Translations under genes and position numbers: made by a program
Shown here: positions 40,824 through 48,200 of the stretch, piece after piece
Layout of the letters: every line of letters starts with the position of its first letter
How positions within the stretch are numbered: position 1 is the stretch's first letter
Assembly: GCA_021828055.1 (NCBI GenBank)
Contig: JAKATH010000007.1
Coordinates: 1 to 55,201 of the forward strand
From: Actinomycetes bacterium
GTDB taxonomy: Bacteria > Actinomycetota > Acidimicrobiia > Acidimicrobiales > RAAP-2
Length of the DNA stretch: 55,201 nt
Direction: 5' to 3'
Notes under the pieces: model-generated
Databases searched by the model: none
What the model was told of the DNA's origin: nothing
What the model saw: the letters and a program-made list of their open reading frames with translations, nothing else

Positions 40824-42221
40824 CTAGACCGAAGCGATCGCCTGGAAGCCGATCGCCTGCTCGAGCGCCGCGGCGGACCGCAGCACCACGAGGTCCGCGT
40901 GCTGGGGGCCGATCAGCTGCACGCCGACCGGAAGGTGGTCGACGGTCAACCCCGCGCACACCGTGGCGGCGGGCGAGCGCGTCATGTTGAACGGGTAGGT
41001 GAGCCGCACCCAGTTCGGGTCCACGACGCCGTTCACGACGCCCTTCCCGCCGAGGGAGTTGGGTGGCGGCGCGCCCGCCGTCGTCGGGGTCACGAGGAGC
41101 CGGACGTCCCTGAAGAGCTCGACCAGGCGGAGGTTCATCTCGTGGCAGCGATCGAGCGCGCGCACGAGCCTCGAGGCCGAAAGCGTGCGCGCGCGCTCGG
41201 CCGTGGACACGAGCACGGGTGTCACCGACGCCCAGCGCGCTTCGTACGGCTCCAGTGTCCGCAACAGGCAGGTGCTCACGATGGTGAGCCAGTCGTCCAG
41301 CGGGTCCTCGTCGAAGACCGTGCCCACCTCGACCACGTCGGCGCCGAGCGCGTCGAGCGTGCCGAGCACCCGCTCGGCCACCGCCATGACCGAACGGTCC
41401 ACCTCGGTGTAGCCCAGCGCGGGCGACCAGGCGACGCGCGCCGGCACGCGCGGCTCGACGAGCGCACCGCGCCAGCTGGCCTCGGGGAGGGGCAGGGACT
41501 GCAGGTCGGTCGGCTCGGGGCCGACCACGGCGTCCAGGGCGACGACCGCGTCCTCGACCGTGCGGCCGAGCACCCCTTTCGACGAGAGCCCCAGCCAACC
41601 GGCCGCACGGGCTCCGCCGGCGGGGACCCGGTCGTGCGACGGCTTGAACCCCGACAACGCGCAGCACGCAGAGGGGATCCGGATCGATCCGCCGCCGTCG
41701 CTGCCGGTGGCGAGCGGGACCATCCCCGCGGCGACCGCGGCAGCCGATCCGCCCGAGGAGCCCCCCGCGCTGTGGTCGCGCGCCCAGGGGTTGCGCGTGG
41801 TGCCGAAGAGCGAGTTCGAGGTGTGCGCGGTCCACGCGAACTCAGGAAGGTTGGTCTTGCCGACCACGACCGCGCCCGCAGCCCGAAGGCGGGCGACCAG
41901 GACCGAGTCGTGGACGGCCGGCGGCCCGCCGGCGAGCAGCTCCGATCCGAAGGTCGTGGGGTAGCCGGCGGCGTCTTCGCTGTCCTTCACCCCGATCGGC
42001 ACGCCCGCGAGAGGTCCGGGGTCCCCCCCGGCCGCGACGATCTGGTCCACCGCTCCCGCCTGTTCGAGCGCCCGCTGCGCGTCCACGGCCACGAACGCCA
42101 GGAGGTCGGGATTGAGCGCGTCGATGCGCTCGAGCGATGCCGTCACGACCTCGCGGGCTGAGACTTCCTTGCCGCGGACGCGACGGGCGAGCTCGGCGAC
42201 CGGGACGGAGCGGAAGTCCAT
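40824..42221 (-). CDS. Amidase signature family protein
   Basis: A 465-residue amidase. The Ser-cisSer-Lys triad is Lys79 in PIGVKDSED, Ser155 in AGGSSGGSAAAVAAG and Ser179 in GSDGGGSIRIPS. Substrate is unknown; the sequence is close to general aryl/aliphatic amidases rather than GatA, because no gatB/C lies nearby. I chose ATG 42221. A GTG at 42227 overlapping the LLM stop as GTGA is equally possible. It forms an operon with the LLM oxidoreductase. Confidence 0.9.
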   Translation of the reverse strand: MDFRSVPVAELARRVRGKEVSAREVVTASLERIDALNPDLLAFVAVDAQRALEQAGAVDQIVAAGGDPGPLAGVPIGVKDSEDAAGYPTTFGSELLAGGPPAVHDSVLVARLRAAGAVVVGKTNLPEFAWTAHTSNSLFGTTRNPWARDHSAGGSSGGSAAAVAAGMVPLATGSDGGGSIRIPSACCALSGFKPSHDRVPAGGARAAGWLGLSSKGVLGRTVEDAVVALDAVVGPEPTDLQSLPLPEASWRGALVEPRVPARVAWSPALGYTEVDRSVMAVAERVLGTLDALGADVVEVGTVFDEDPLDDWLTIVSTCLLRTLEPYEARWASVTPVLVSTAERARTLSASRLVRALDRCHEMNLRLVELFRDVRLLVTPTTAGAPPPNSLGGKGVVNGVVDPNWVRLTYPFNMTRSPAATVCAGLTVDHLPVGVQLIGPQHADLVVLRSAAALEQAIGFQAIASV

Positions 42222-42223
42222 GG

Positions 42224-43207
42224 TCACGCGCCGAGCGCGAGAACCGCCTCGCGCAGGTCGCGCTGCGCCGTCACCACCATCAGCACCGGCACCGTGACCC
42301 CCCGCTCGACGTAGCGCGCGACGTGCGCGCGGCAGTCCTCGGGATCGCCGTGGACCACGAGCGCGTCGACGACCTCGTCGGGGATCGCCCCGAGCGCGGC
42401 CTTGCGGTCCCCGGCTTCCCAGGCGTCCCACATGCCCTGGAGCATCGGGGCGCGCCCGAGCCAGCGGTGGAAGGCGGCGTACGCCGGGACCGTGAGGTAG
42501 CTGGCGATCATCCGGCGGGCGAGCGACCTTGCGACGGCGGCATCTGGCTCGGGCACGACGAAGATCCTCGTCACGACCTCGAAGGCGCCGCCCGGAGGCC
42601 GTGCGCGGGCGCCGGCGCGCACCTCCGCGAGCGACGTCGCGACGTCGTCTGCGGACAGCCAGTTGAGGATCACCCCGTCCGCTTCGCCGCCGGCGAGCCG
42701 GAGCATGCCGGGACGGAGCGCCGCGAGGTAGAGCGGCGGAGGAGCCGGGAGGGGGCGCGAAAGGCGGAATTCCCGCACCGAGAACGTCTCGAGGTCGCAG
42801 GTGACCCTCTCCCCGGCGAGCGCGAGGCGCAGGAACGCGAGCGTGTCGCGCACCCGGGCGTACGGTCGGTCGAAGGGGATGCCGTTCCACTTCTCGACGA
42901 TCACCTCGGAGGAGGTCCCGAGGCCGAAGGCGAACCGACCCGGCGCTGCCTCCGCCATCGCGGCGACGCTCTGGGCGAGGAGGGCGGGGCCGCGGGTGAA
43001 CGCCGGGACGATCGCGACGCCCAGCCGCAGACCCGGTTCCCAGGCCGCGGCGAGGGCGAGCGGCGTGAAGCCGTCGGTGCCGGCCACCTCGGCGGACCAC
43101 GCGTCGGTGTACCCGGCCGCTGCCGAGGCGGCGAACCAGCTGCGATGCTCTGCGAGCGGGACGTCCGGGAAGGGCACGGTGATGCCGAGACGGTCCACGG
43201 ACTGCAC
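42224..43207 (-). CDS. LLM-class flavin/F420-dependent oxidoreductase
   Basis: A 327-residue TIM-barrel luciferase-like protein starting at GTG 43207: LGITVPFPDVPLAEHRSWFAASAAAGYTDAWSAE, LRLGVAIVPAFTRGPALLAQSVAAMAEAAPGRFAFGLGTSS, VEKWNGIPFDRPYARVRDTL, and a final HGDPEDCRAHVARYVERGVTVPVL. The GTSS...NG pattern is typical of actinobacterial F420-dependent members, and fbiA/fbiB are in this window. Substrate unknown. It is followed directly by the amidase gene. Confidence 0.85.
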   Translation of the reverse strand: MQSVDRLGITVPFPDVPLAEHRSWFAASAAAGYTDAWSAEVAGTDGFTPLALAAAWEPGLRLGVAIVPAFTRGPALLAQSVAAMAEAAPGRFAFGLGTSSEVIVEKWNGIPFDRPYARVRDTLAFLRLALAGERVTCDLETFSVREFRLSRPLPAPPPLYLAALRPGMLRLAGGEADGVILNWLSADDVATSLAEVRAGARARPPGGAFEVVTRIFVVPEPDAAVARSLARRMIASYLTVPAYAAFHRWLGRAPMLQGMWDAWEAGDRKAALGAIPDEVVDALVVHGDPEDCRAHVARYVERGVTVPVLMVVTAQRDLREAVLALGA

Positions 43208-43309
43208 GTTATCCGTGCGGCGGTGCTCCGACGCCTGGCGACCTCGCGAGGACGTCCCGACGCGCGCGCCCGAAGATGCGCCGAGGAGCGCAGCGCGGGG
43301 TGGGCCTGC

Positions 43310-43386
43310 GCCAACCCGGCGACGGCACCCCGCACCGCCGCCAACCCGGCGACGGCACCCCGCACCGCCGCCAACCCGGCGACGGC
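43310..43386. repeat. 30-bp tandem array, 2.6 copies
   Basis: Units beginning GCCAACCCGGCGACGGCACC at 43310 and 43340, with a 17-bp third copy at 43370-43386. They are in the gap between the LLM gene start (43207) and the small gene end (43404). The rest of the gap shows nothing else. Confidence 0.93.
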
Positions 43387-43403
43387 CGGCTACCCGCGGC
43401 TGT

Positions 43404-43583
43404 TCACGAAGGCCATCTGCGCTCAGCCAGTGCGTCGCCGTCCGTCTCCACGTCGCAGCGGGCGAAGACCCCGGCGTGGCGCGCGAGGTCGACCGCGGTC
43501 ACGAGCAGCCCGAGGCGCTCGAAGGCTTGCGCGACGCGAGCCGTGCCGGTGATGGTTATCGCCGGGAGCCCACGACCCGCCAT
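43404..43583 (-). CDS. Possible small protein (59 aa), unknown
   Basis: A short frame overlapping the end of the membrane-protein gene by 28 bp: MAGRGLPAITITGTARVAQ, then AFERLGLLVTAVDLARHAG. It has mixed, protein-like composition with a mild alpha/beta pattern, but no family is recognised. The start overlap fits translational coupling. It could equally be a chance frame. Confidence 0.35.
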   Translation of the reverse strand: MAGRGLPAITITGTARVAQAFERLGLLVTAVDLARHAGVFARCDVETDGDALAERRWPS

Positions 43584-45472
43584 CGGGCCACCCCCCCGTG
43601 CTCGCTGGCCGGCGGCCCGAGCACCTCGCGCAGCGCTCGCCGCACCGCCTGAGAGCCCGCGGCTCCCCCGAGCACGACGACGTCGTCGGCTCCGAGGGCG
43701 CGCAGGTCCCCGAGCACGGCGGCGCGCGAGGAGCGGGTGAGCGGGAGGCGCAGCTCGTGGAGGCTCCCGGCGGCGAAGACGAGCCACAGCGCGTCGAGCG
43801 GCGGGGATACGTCCGCGTGCGAGCCGCCCCCCGGCACGATCGCGTAGCCGTCGGCGAGCGTGAAGGAGAAGCCGTCCTCCGCCTGCCAGACCATCTCGTC
43901 TGCTGCCGACGCGGGCGTGGCGGGGTAGATCGCGAGCACCGGCGCGGCTTCTCGGCTGCCGCGGACGCCGCCCGCAGACGTCGGGTGCGCGAACGCCGCC
44001 GGGCGGCGGATCGCGCTCAACGCGTAGGGCCAACGGGGCAGCGCGGCGAGCGGGACGAGCGCGAACGCGCAGACGGCGAGCGAGAGGGCGACGAGCAGCG
44101 GGGCCGCCGGCGTCGCGGACGTCGTACGGGGCGGGCCGCTCGGACCCGCGGGGGTGTGGCCCGTGGCCACCTTCCCGCCGCGCGCGCGCGGTCGGTCCCA
44201 GCGCCGAAGGTGGTCGACGATCACCGCGAGCGCGAGCCCGCAGAAGAGGTCGACCATCGCAGCGAACCGCTCCGGCACGATCGAGTCGAGGAGCGGCACG
44301 TGGCCGAGCGCCGCAGCCGGGAGGGCGACGTCGAGCGCATGATGCCCGACGTGCAGCTCGTAGCCGAGCGACGCGACGTACGCCGCGAGCGCCGCGAGGA
44401 GCGCGACTCGCAGGACGGGGGAGCGCCAGAGGGCTGCCGCGCCGACGACCAGCACGGCGAGGAGCGCGGGCCCGAGGTAGCTGCCGTTGGAGCCGGAGAC
44501 GAACGCGACGCCGGCGAGCTCGGCGTGCGGCTCCACCGTGGCGGCGAGCGAGGCGGCGATCTCGCCGACGTGGTGCCACACCGGCCCGACGAAGTGGCGC
44601 GGTCCCGCGACGACGTACCAGAAGGGGTACGCGAGCGCGACGACGACGATCACCGCCGCGATCAGGAGCCCCCGCCGTGCTGCGACGAGGCTCGGCACCA
44701 CCGACCTGGGCCACCCGAGCGACATGACGATCGCCGAGAGCGCGGCCGTCAACGCGGTGATCGCGAGCATCTCGGTCGAGACGAAGAATTGCGCGACGAC
44801 GAGGGCTCCCAGCACGGCGCCCGTGAGGATCGGGCGGCGGGTGCCGCGTACGAGGAGGGCGTCGAGGCACCAGAAGATCAACGGCGGCAGGACCAGCCAC
44901 GTGAGATCGAGGTGGCCGTAGCGCAGGTCACCGGTGAGGAACGGGCCGAACCCGTAGCAGAGCCCCCCGGCGAACGCTGCAGGGAGCCACGTCACGTGGC
45001 GCCGGCACAGAGCGAAGGCGCCGAGCGCGCTCAGCGCGGGCGCGAGCAGCACCGCCACGTCGAAAGCGGCGACTGGGCCCGCCGTCACCGTCACCGGTGC
45101 GAGCAGGAGGCCGAGGAGGTCCATGGACGTGTTGTCGAGCAGGTTCACGCCCGACGGCGCGAAGACGGCGTGGCTGAAGAAGGGGTCCAGGCCGGCGCCG
45201 AGCGCGTGGGGCACCCACGCGAGGAGCCACACCTCCTGGGCCGGGTCGGCCGAGCCAGCCGGGAGCGCGGCGCCGAAGCCGTGCGCGAGGAGCTGCCACC
45301 AGACGGCGATCGAGATCGCCAGGTAGACGGCGAACGCCGAGAGGTAGGGCCATGCCCGGCGTGCCCGGCCGGGCCGTGGCGCGTAGCCCGTGCGTGCGCC
45401 GCGGAGCCCGGGTCCCCGCACCGTAGGCGGTGCCACGCTCCGCGGGGCGAGAACCGTCGCGGTCCGGCTCAC
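43556..45472 (-). CDS. Large polytopic membrane protein, GT-C/YfhO-like
   Basis: A 638-residue protein with roughly 12 spans from ~42 to ~480 and a soluble C-terminal domain (~500-638). The first loop, SADPAQEVWLLAWVPHALGAGLDPFFSHAVFAPSGVNLLDNTSMDLLGLLLAPVT, is the pattern of uncharacterised GT-C-superfamily proteins that may use polyprenyl-phosphate sugars. VPERFAAMVDLFCGLALAVIVDHL is a late conserved block. It is the fourth polytopic GT-C-like protein in the window besides the giant GT2, underlining an envelope-glycan theme. Substrate unknown. Confidence 0.75.
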   Translation of the reverse strand: MSRTATVLAPRSVAPPTVRGPGLRGARTGYAPRPGRARRAWPYLSAFAVYLAISIAVWWQLLAHGFGAALPAGSADPAQEVWLLAWVPHALGAGLDPFFSHAVFAPSGVNLLDNTSMDLLGLLLAPVTVTAGPVAAFDVAVLLAPALSALGAFALCRRHVTWLPAAFAGGLCYGFGPFLTGDLRYGHLDLTWLVLPPLIFWCLDALLVRGTRRPILTGAVLGALVVAQFFVSTEMLAITALTAALSAIVMSLGWPRSVVPSLVAARRGLLIAAVIVVVALAYPFWYVVAGPRHFVGPVWHHVGEIAASLAATVEPHAELAGVAFVSGSNGSYLGPALLAVLVVGAAALWRSPVLRVALLAALAAYVASLGYELHVGHHALDVALPAAALGHVPLLDSIVPERFAAMVDLFCGLALAVIVDHLRRWDRPRARGGKVATGHTPAGPSGPPRTTSATPAAPLLVALSLAVCAFALVPLAALPRWPYALSAIRRPAAFAHPTSAGGVRGSREAAPVLAIYPATPASAADEMVWQAEDGFSFTLADGYAIVPGGGSHADVSPPLDALWLVFAAGSLHELRLPLTRSSRAAVLGDLRALGADDVVVLGGAAGSQAVRRALREVLGPPASEHGGVARWRVVGSRR

Positions 45473-45578
45473 GGGCCGCGAGGATAGGGTGAGGATGGCG
45501 AGAAGACGAGCGATGCCAGTCGTCTCGGGCTTCCTGCGGGGCTCGCGGCAGGCCTGGGCAGATTTCCGGCGCTCTGCG

Positions 45579-45974
45579 CTAGTTGGGTGGAGGGGGATCC
45601 CCAGGCTTTGGCGGCTCGCCGATGGATGTTCCCCGTACCTCGGCGGCTTCTTCGGGCGACGCCTCGCGGAGGGTGGGCCAGCCGATCCCGTTGGAGCCGC
45701 AGACGAACATCCGCTCCTCGTCCCCCTTCAGGGAAATTCGCATTTCCTCGGACCTGCGCAGCAGGACGAATCGCATACGCAGGCGGTGTTCCCCTGGATC
45801 CACGTTGAAGACCTTCGCCTGCTCGTTTCCGATCTTGCCCACCGGGTGGCCGTCAAGAACCACCGTGTAGTTCCAGTGAGGCCTGATGAGGCGAAGTAGC
45901 AGACCGGTAGGGAGCACGGTCGCGGGCGACACCGACCAGGCTCGCTTCGGCCTAGAGATCCGGATCACCGACAT
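45579..45974 (-). CDS. Conserved-looking small protein, beta-sandwich character, unknown
   Basis: A 131-residue protein I do not recognise. After a basic N-terminus comes LLLRLIRPHWNYTVVLDGHPVGKIGNEQAKVFNVDPGEHRLRMRFVLLRRSEEMRISLKGDEERMFVCGS, an alternating strand pattern resembling PEGA or carboxypeptidase-regulatory beta-sandwich modules. A Pro-rich tail follows. ATG 45974 is preceded by AAAGGA at a good distance; an upstream in-frame ATG (46043) adds 23 unlikely residues. The composition is less GC-rich than that of its neighbours. The gap 45473-45578 upstream of the membrane-protein gene shows nothing. Confidence 0.65.
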   Translation of the reverse strand: MSVIRISRPKRAWSVSPATVLPTGLLLRLIRPHWNYTVVLDGHPVGKIGNEQAKVFNVDPGEHRLRMRFVLLRRSEEMRISLKGDEERMFVCGSNGIGWPTLREASPEEAAEVRGTSIGEPPKPGDPPPPN

Positions 45975-46225
45975 GTGCAGGTCCTTTCCGTAGTGGAGGG
46001 CGTCGGCGTCGACATGAGAAGGCAATGCAACCACGTGGTGCACCTATCGGAGATCGCCCCCGGGTGGATGCAGAAGGCTCGACAGCCGACACGGGACGGC
46101 ACCCGCGTCGTGGGACGGACCTCGACCGCGCGGCACCCCTGGTCTGCGCGTCGCGGCGAAACCCCGCATTCAAGGGTCTGGCAACGATCCGCAATCGCGG
46201 GAGTGCCGAGGGCAGGACGTCCGCA

Positions 46226-46321
46226 GGACTCACGTCACTCGCCGCCGCAGGACTCACGTCACTCGCCGCCGCAGGACTCACGCCACTCGCCGCCGCAGGA
46301 CTCACGTCACTCGCCGCCGCA
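46226..46321. repeat. 24-bp tandem array, 4 copies, containing a stop codon
   Basis: Units GGACTCACGTCACTCGCCGC(CGCA) at 46226, 46250, 46274 (one mismatch) and 46298. The last overlaps the stop codon (TCA at 46302-46304) of the ABC remnant, so that gene end is present four times. The rest of the gap 45975-46225 shows no gene. Confidence 0.94.
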
Positions 46322-46832
46322 CGTACCACACGCTCCCCCCAAGCAGGAGCACGGCGAGCACGAGCGGCCACCCTCCCTCGATGAACTGGAGCAGCCAGAA
46401 CCGGCTCTCGGGCTGGTACAGGACCCAGGCTCCCGCGTGGCTGTGCCCGACGATCCACCACTTGACGGTGATGGCGTTCGCCCTTCCCACGTACGGCGCG
46501 ACGTAGTGCGGGCGCAGGACTCCGATCGTCAAGAAGAAGAGACCGGCCCATGTGCACAGGGCGACGAGCGCAAGCTGCGCCTGTTGACCACCTGGGAGCT
46601 GACCGACCTTCTTTTGTCTGGGAATCCTGAGGTCGTCGAGTCGCGCCGTGGAGCGGCGCTCGTCCCGGTGCCCATTCAGGTTCCGCGTCAGGTGGAGCAT
46701 GTCGTGGACGAAAAGGTCTTTGCAAAGCGGTGCATCCTGCGCGACAAAGCCAATGCCACGAAGGGCGGCCGCGGATCCCGACGCCGCATCGCCCGGAACA
46801 GCGACGCGGTCGGCGCACTCGATGACGTTCAT
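46302..46832 (-). pseudogene. Deletion fusion of an ABC ATPase and its permease
   Basis: A 176-residue open frame made of three pieces. Residues 1-~25 (MNVIECADRVAVPGD) resemble the start of a YtrB-type ABC ATPase. Residues ~25-88 (LRGIGFVAQDAPLCKDLFVHDMLHLTRNLN to LPGGQQAQLALVAL) resemble its Q-loop to signature region. From ~92 on (WAGLFFLTIGVLRPHYVAPYV, then two hydrophobic stretches ending VWYVRRRVT) it looks like a permease C-terminus. Walker A, Walker B and the H-loop are absent and the signature has LPGGQQ instead of LSGGQQ, so it cannot hydrolyse ATP. It is preceded by the GntR regulator (ATGA overlap). In-frame deletions probably collapsed a two-gene transporter. Confidence 0.7.
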
Positions 46833-47359
46833 GCCGTCACTTCGCCCCGACCGCGCGCGGGCCGGCGCCGGTCTGCTCCTTCCGGCCGTTCTTCGGAGCC
46901 ACCGTCGAGAAAGTCTCGGAGCGCCGTGGTGAAGAGCGCCACGATGCCGTCTTCGTCGAGACCTGCTGACGACGCCCGGGCGAGCCAGCTGAGGAGTGAC
47001 CGCCGGACCGCGCGCAGCGTTGCCAGGTCGACCTGCTCGAGGGTCCCGACGACGAAGGTCCCCTGCCCGGGGCGACCGACGACCAGCCCTTTGTCCTCGA
47101 GCTCCTTGTACGCCTTGAGCACCGTGTTGGGGTTGACCGCAAGCTGGCTCACGACCTCGCGCACCTTTGGGAGCTGGTCCTCGGGCCGCAGGTACCCGAG
47201 GCGGAGCGCGTGTTCGACCTGCTGGACGAGCTGGGCGTAGCTCGGCACGCCTGACGAAGGATCGAGCCGGAAGATGAGCGGCGACCGCCCGTCGGGCCGC
47301 CCGCTTTCCCGCTGGGCAGTTCCGACCCCGAGCAGGCTGACTGAATTATCCAAGGACAT
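46829..47359 (-). CDS. GntR family regulator, YtrA type
   Basis: A 176-residue protein. The winged helix spans ~28-100: FRLDPSSGVPSYAQLVQQVEHALRLGYLRPEDQLPKVREVVSQLAVNPNTVLKAYKELEDKGLVVGRPGQGTFV. This is followed by a short helical dimerisation region, typical of the small YtrA subfamily that represses an adjacent ABC transporter. A basic tail (RPEGADRRRPARGRGEVTA) ends it. ATG 47359 is six bases after a -10-like TAATCT, so the transcript may be leaderless. Its presumed target, the downstream ABC pair, is reduced to a remnant. Confidence 0.88.
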   Translation of the reverse strand: MSLDNSVSLLGVGTAQRESGRPDGRSPLIFRLDPSSGVPSYAQLVQQVEHALRLGYLRPEDQLPKVREVVSQLAVNPNTVLKAYKELEDKGLVVGRPGQGTFVVGTLEQVDLATLRAVRRSLLSWLARASSAGLDEDGIVALFTTALRDFLDGGSEERPEGADRRRPARGRGEVTA

Positions 47360-47365
47360 AGGTAA

Positions 47366-47395
47366 AGATTACAGAAGCCTGCATGTGCCGGTCAG
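47366..47395 (-). promoter_or_regulatory. Promoter of the GntR gene
   Basis: On the minus strand CTGACC (47390-47395) and TAATCT (47366-47371) stand 18 bp apart, and ATG follows six bases later. This fits a sigma-70-like promoter giving a leaderless mRNA. Confidence 0.5.
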
Positions 47396-47486
47396 CGCCG
47401 AGCGAATCGTCGGGAGCAGCGCCTCCGACGACGGTCCGGGCGAGGACGACGAAGCCGGCGCGCCATCACGAGGCAAGCGGCCCGAT

Positions 47487-47519
47487 GACGCGAATCCGAC
47501 GCGAATCCGACGTGAATCC
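47487..47519. repeat. 11-bp tandem repeat, 3 copies
   Basis: GACGCGAATCC at 47487 and 47498 and GACGTGAATCC at 47509. It is located between the GntR promoter and the imuA promoter, in the 202-bp divergent gap. Confidence 0.85.
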
Positions 47520-47550
47520 AATTGCCGACCGCCCTCGACGCAGGGGTATG

Positions 47551-47572
47551 GTGGCGAACATATGTTCGCCAC
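47551..47572. promoter_or_regulatory. LexA-type SOS box over the imuA start codon
   Basis: A perfect 22-bp palindrome with core CGAACATATGTTCG, matching the actinobacterial SOS box CGAAC-N4-GTTCG. It contains the imuA ATG (47562-47564). A -10-like TATGGT (47547-47552) overlaps its left edge, with TTGCCG (47522-47527) as a possible weak -35 at 19 bp. LexA bound here would block initiation; the short distance implies a leaderless transcript. Confidence 0.88.
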
Positions 47573-48200
47573 ATCGCGGATCGGGGCGCTCGCCCAACGG
47601 GTGCGGCCCACCGCCGCGAGCAGGACGCGCCTCCTCCCGGCGCTCCCCCCGATCGCCGCCTTGCTGCCCGACGGCGGCCTGCGGCGGGGGACTGTCGTCC
47701 GGTGCACCGGGAGCGGCGCGTCGAGCCTGGCCATGGCCGTGGCGGCAGGCCCGTCCGCCGCGGGGTCGTGGTGCGGGACGGTAGGGCTGGACGAGCTGGG
47801 CGTCCTCGCCGCCGCCGGCTACGGGTTGGACCTCGAACGCCTGGTGGTCGTGCGCGCGGCGCCCGCCGAATGGGCCGTCGCGACCGGGGTCCTCCTCGAC
47901 GGCGTCGACCTCGTGGTCCTGGCGCCGCCGCGCCATGTGAAGCACGCCGCGGCCCAGGCTCTGGCCGCCCGGGTCCGCGACCGGGGCGCGGTGGTCCTCG
48001 TGGTCGAGGATCGGCCCGTCTTCCCCGCTGAGCTCGAGCTCGCAGTGGAGGCCGCGCGGTGGTACGGGCTTGCCGAGGGGGCCGGGCGCCTCCAGTCGCG
48101 ACGCGTCACCGTGGTGGCCTGCGGACGCGGCTCGGCGGTCCGGCCGGTCCGCCAGGAGCTCTGGCTGCCTGCCGCGACCGGGAAGGTGGCTGCCGCGTGA
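47562..48200 (+). CDS. imuA: Mutasome protein ImuA (ImuA'/RecA-like)
   Basis: A 212-residue protein. LPPIAALLPDGGLRRGTVVRCTGSGASSLAMAVAAG is the degenerate RecA-like core start, with GSGASS in place of a good Walker A. LAAAGYGLDLERLVVVRAAPAEWAVATGVLLDGVDLVVLAPP follows, typical of ImuA and its actinobacterial counterpart. It forms part of the SOS mutasome with ImuB and DnaE2. The ATG at 47562 lies inside the SOS palindrome, and the stop overlaps the imuB start (GTGA). Confidence 0.85.
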   Translation: MFATSRIGALAQRVRPTAASRTRLLPALPPIAALLPDGGLRRGTVVRCTGSGASSLAMAVAAGPSAAGSWCGTVGLDELGVLAAAGYGLDLERLVVVRAAPAEWAVATGVLLDGVDLVVLAPPRHVKHAAAQALAARVRDRGAVVLVVEDRPVFPAELELAVEAARWYGLAEGAGRLQSRRVTVVACGRGSAVRPVRQELWLPAATGKVAAA

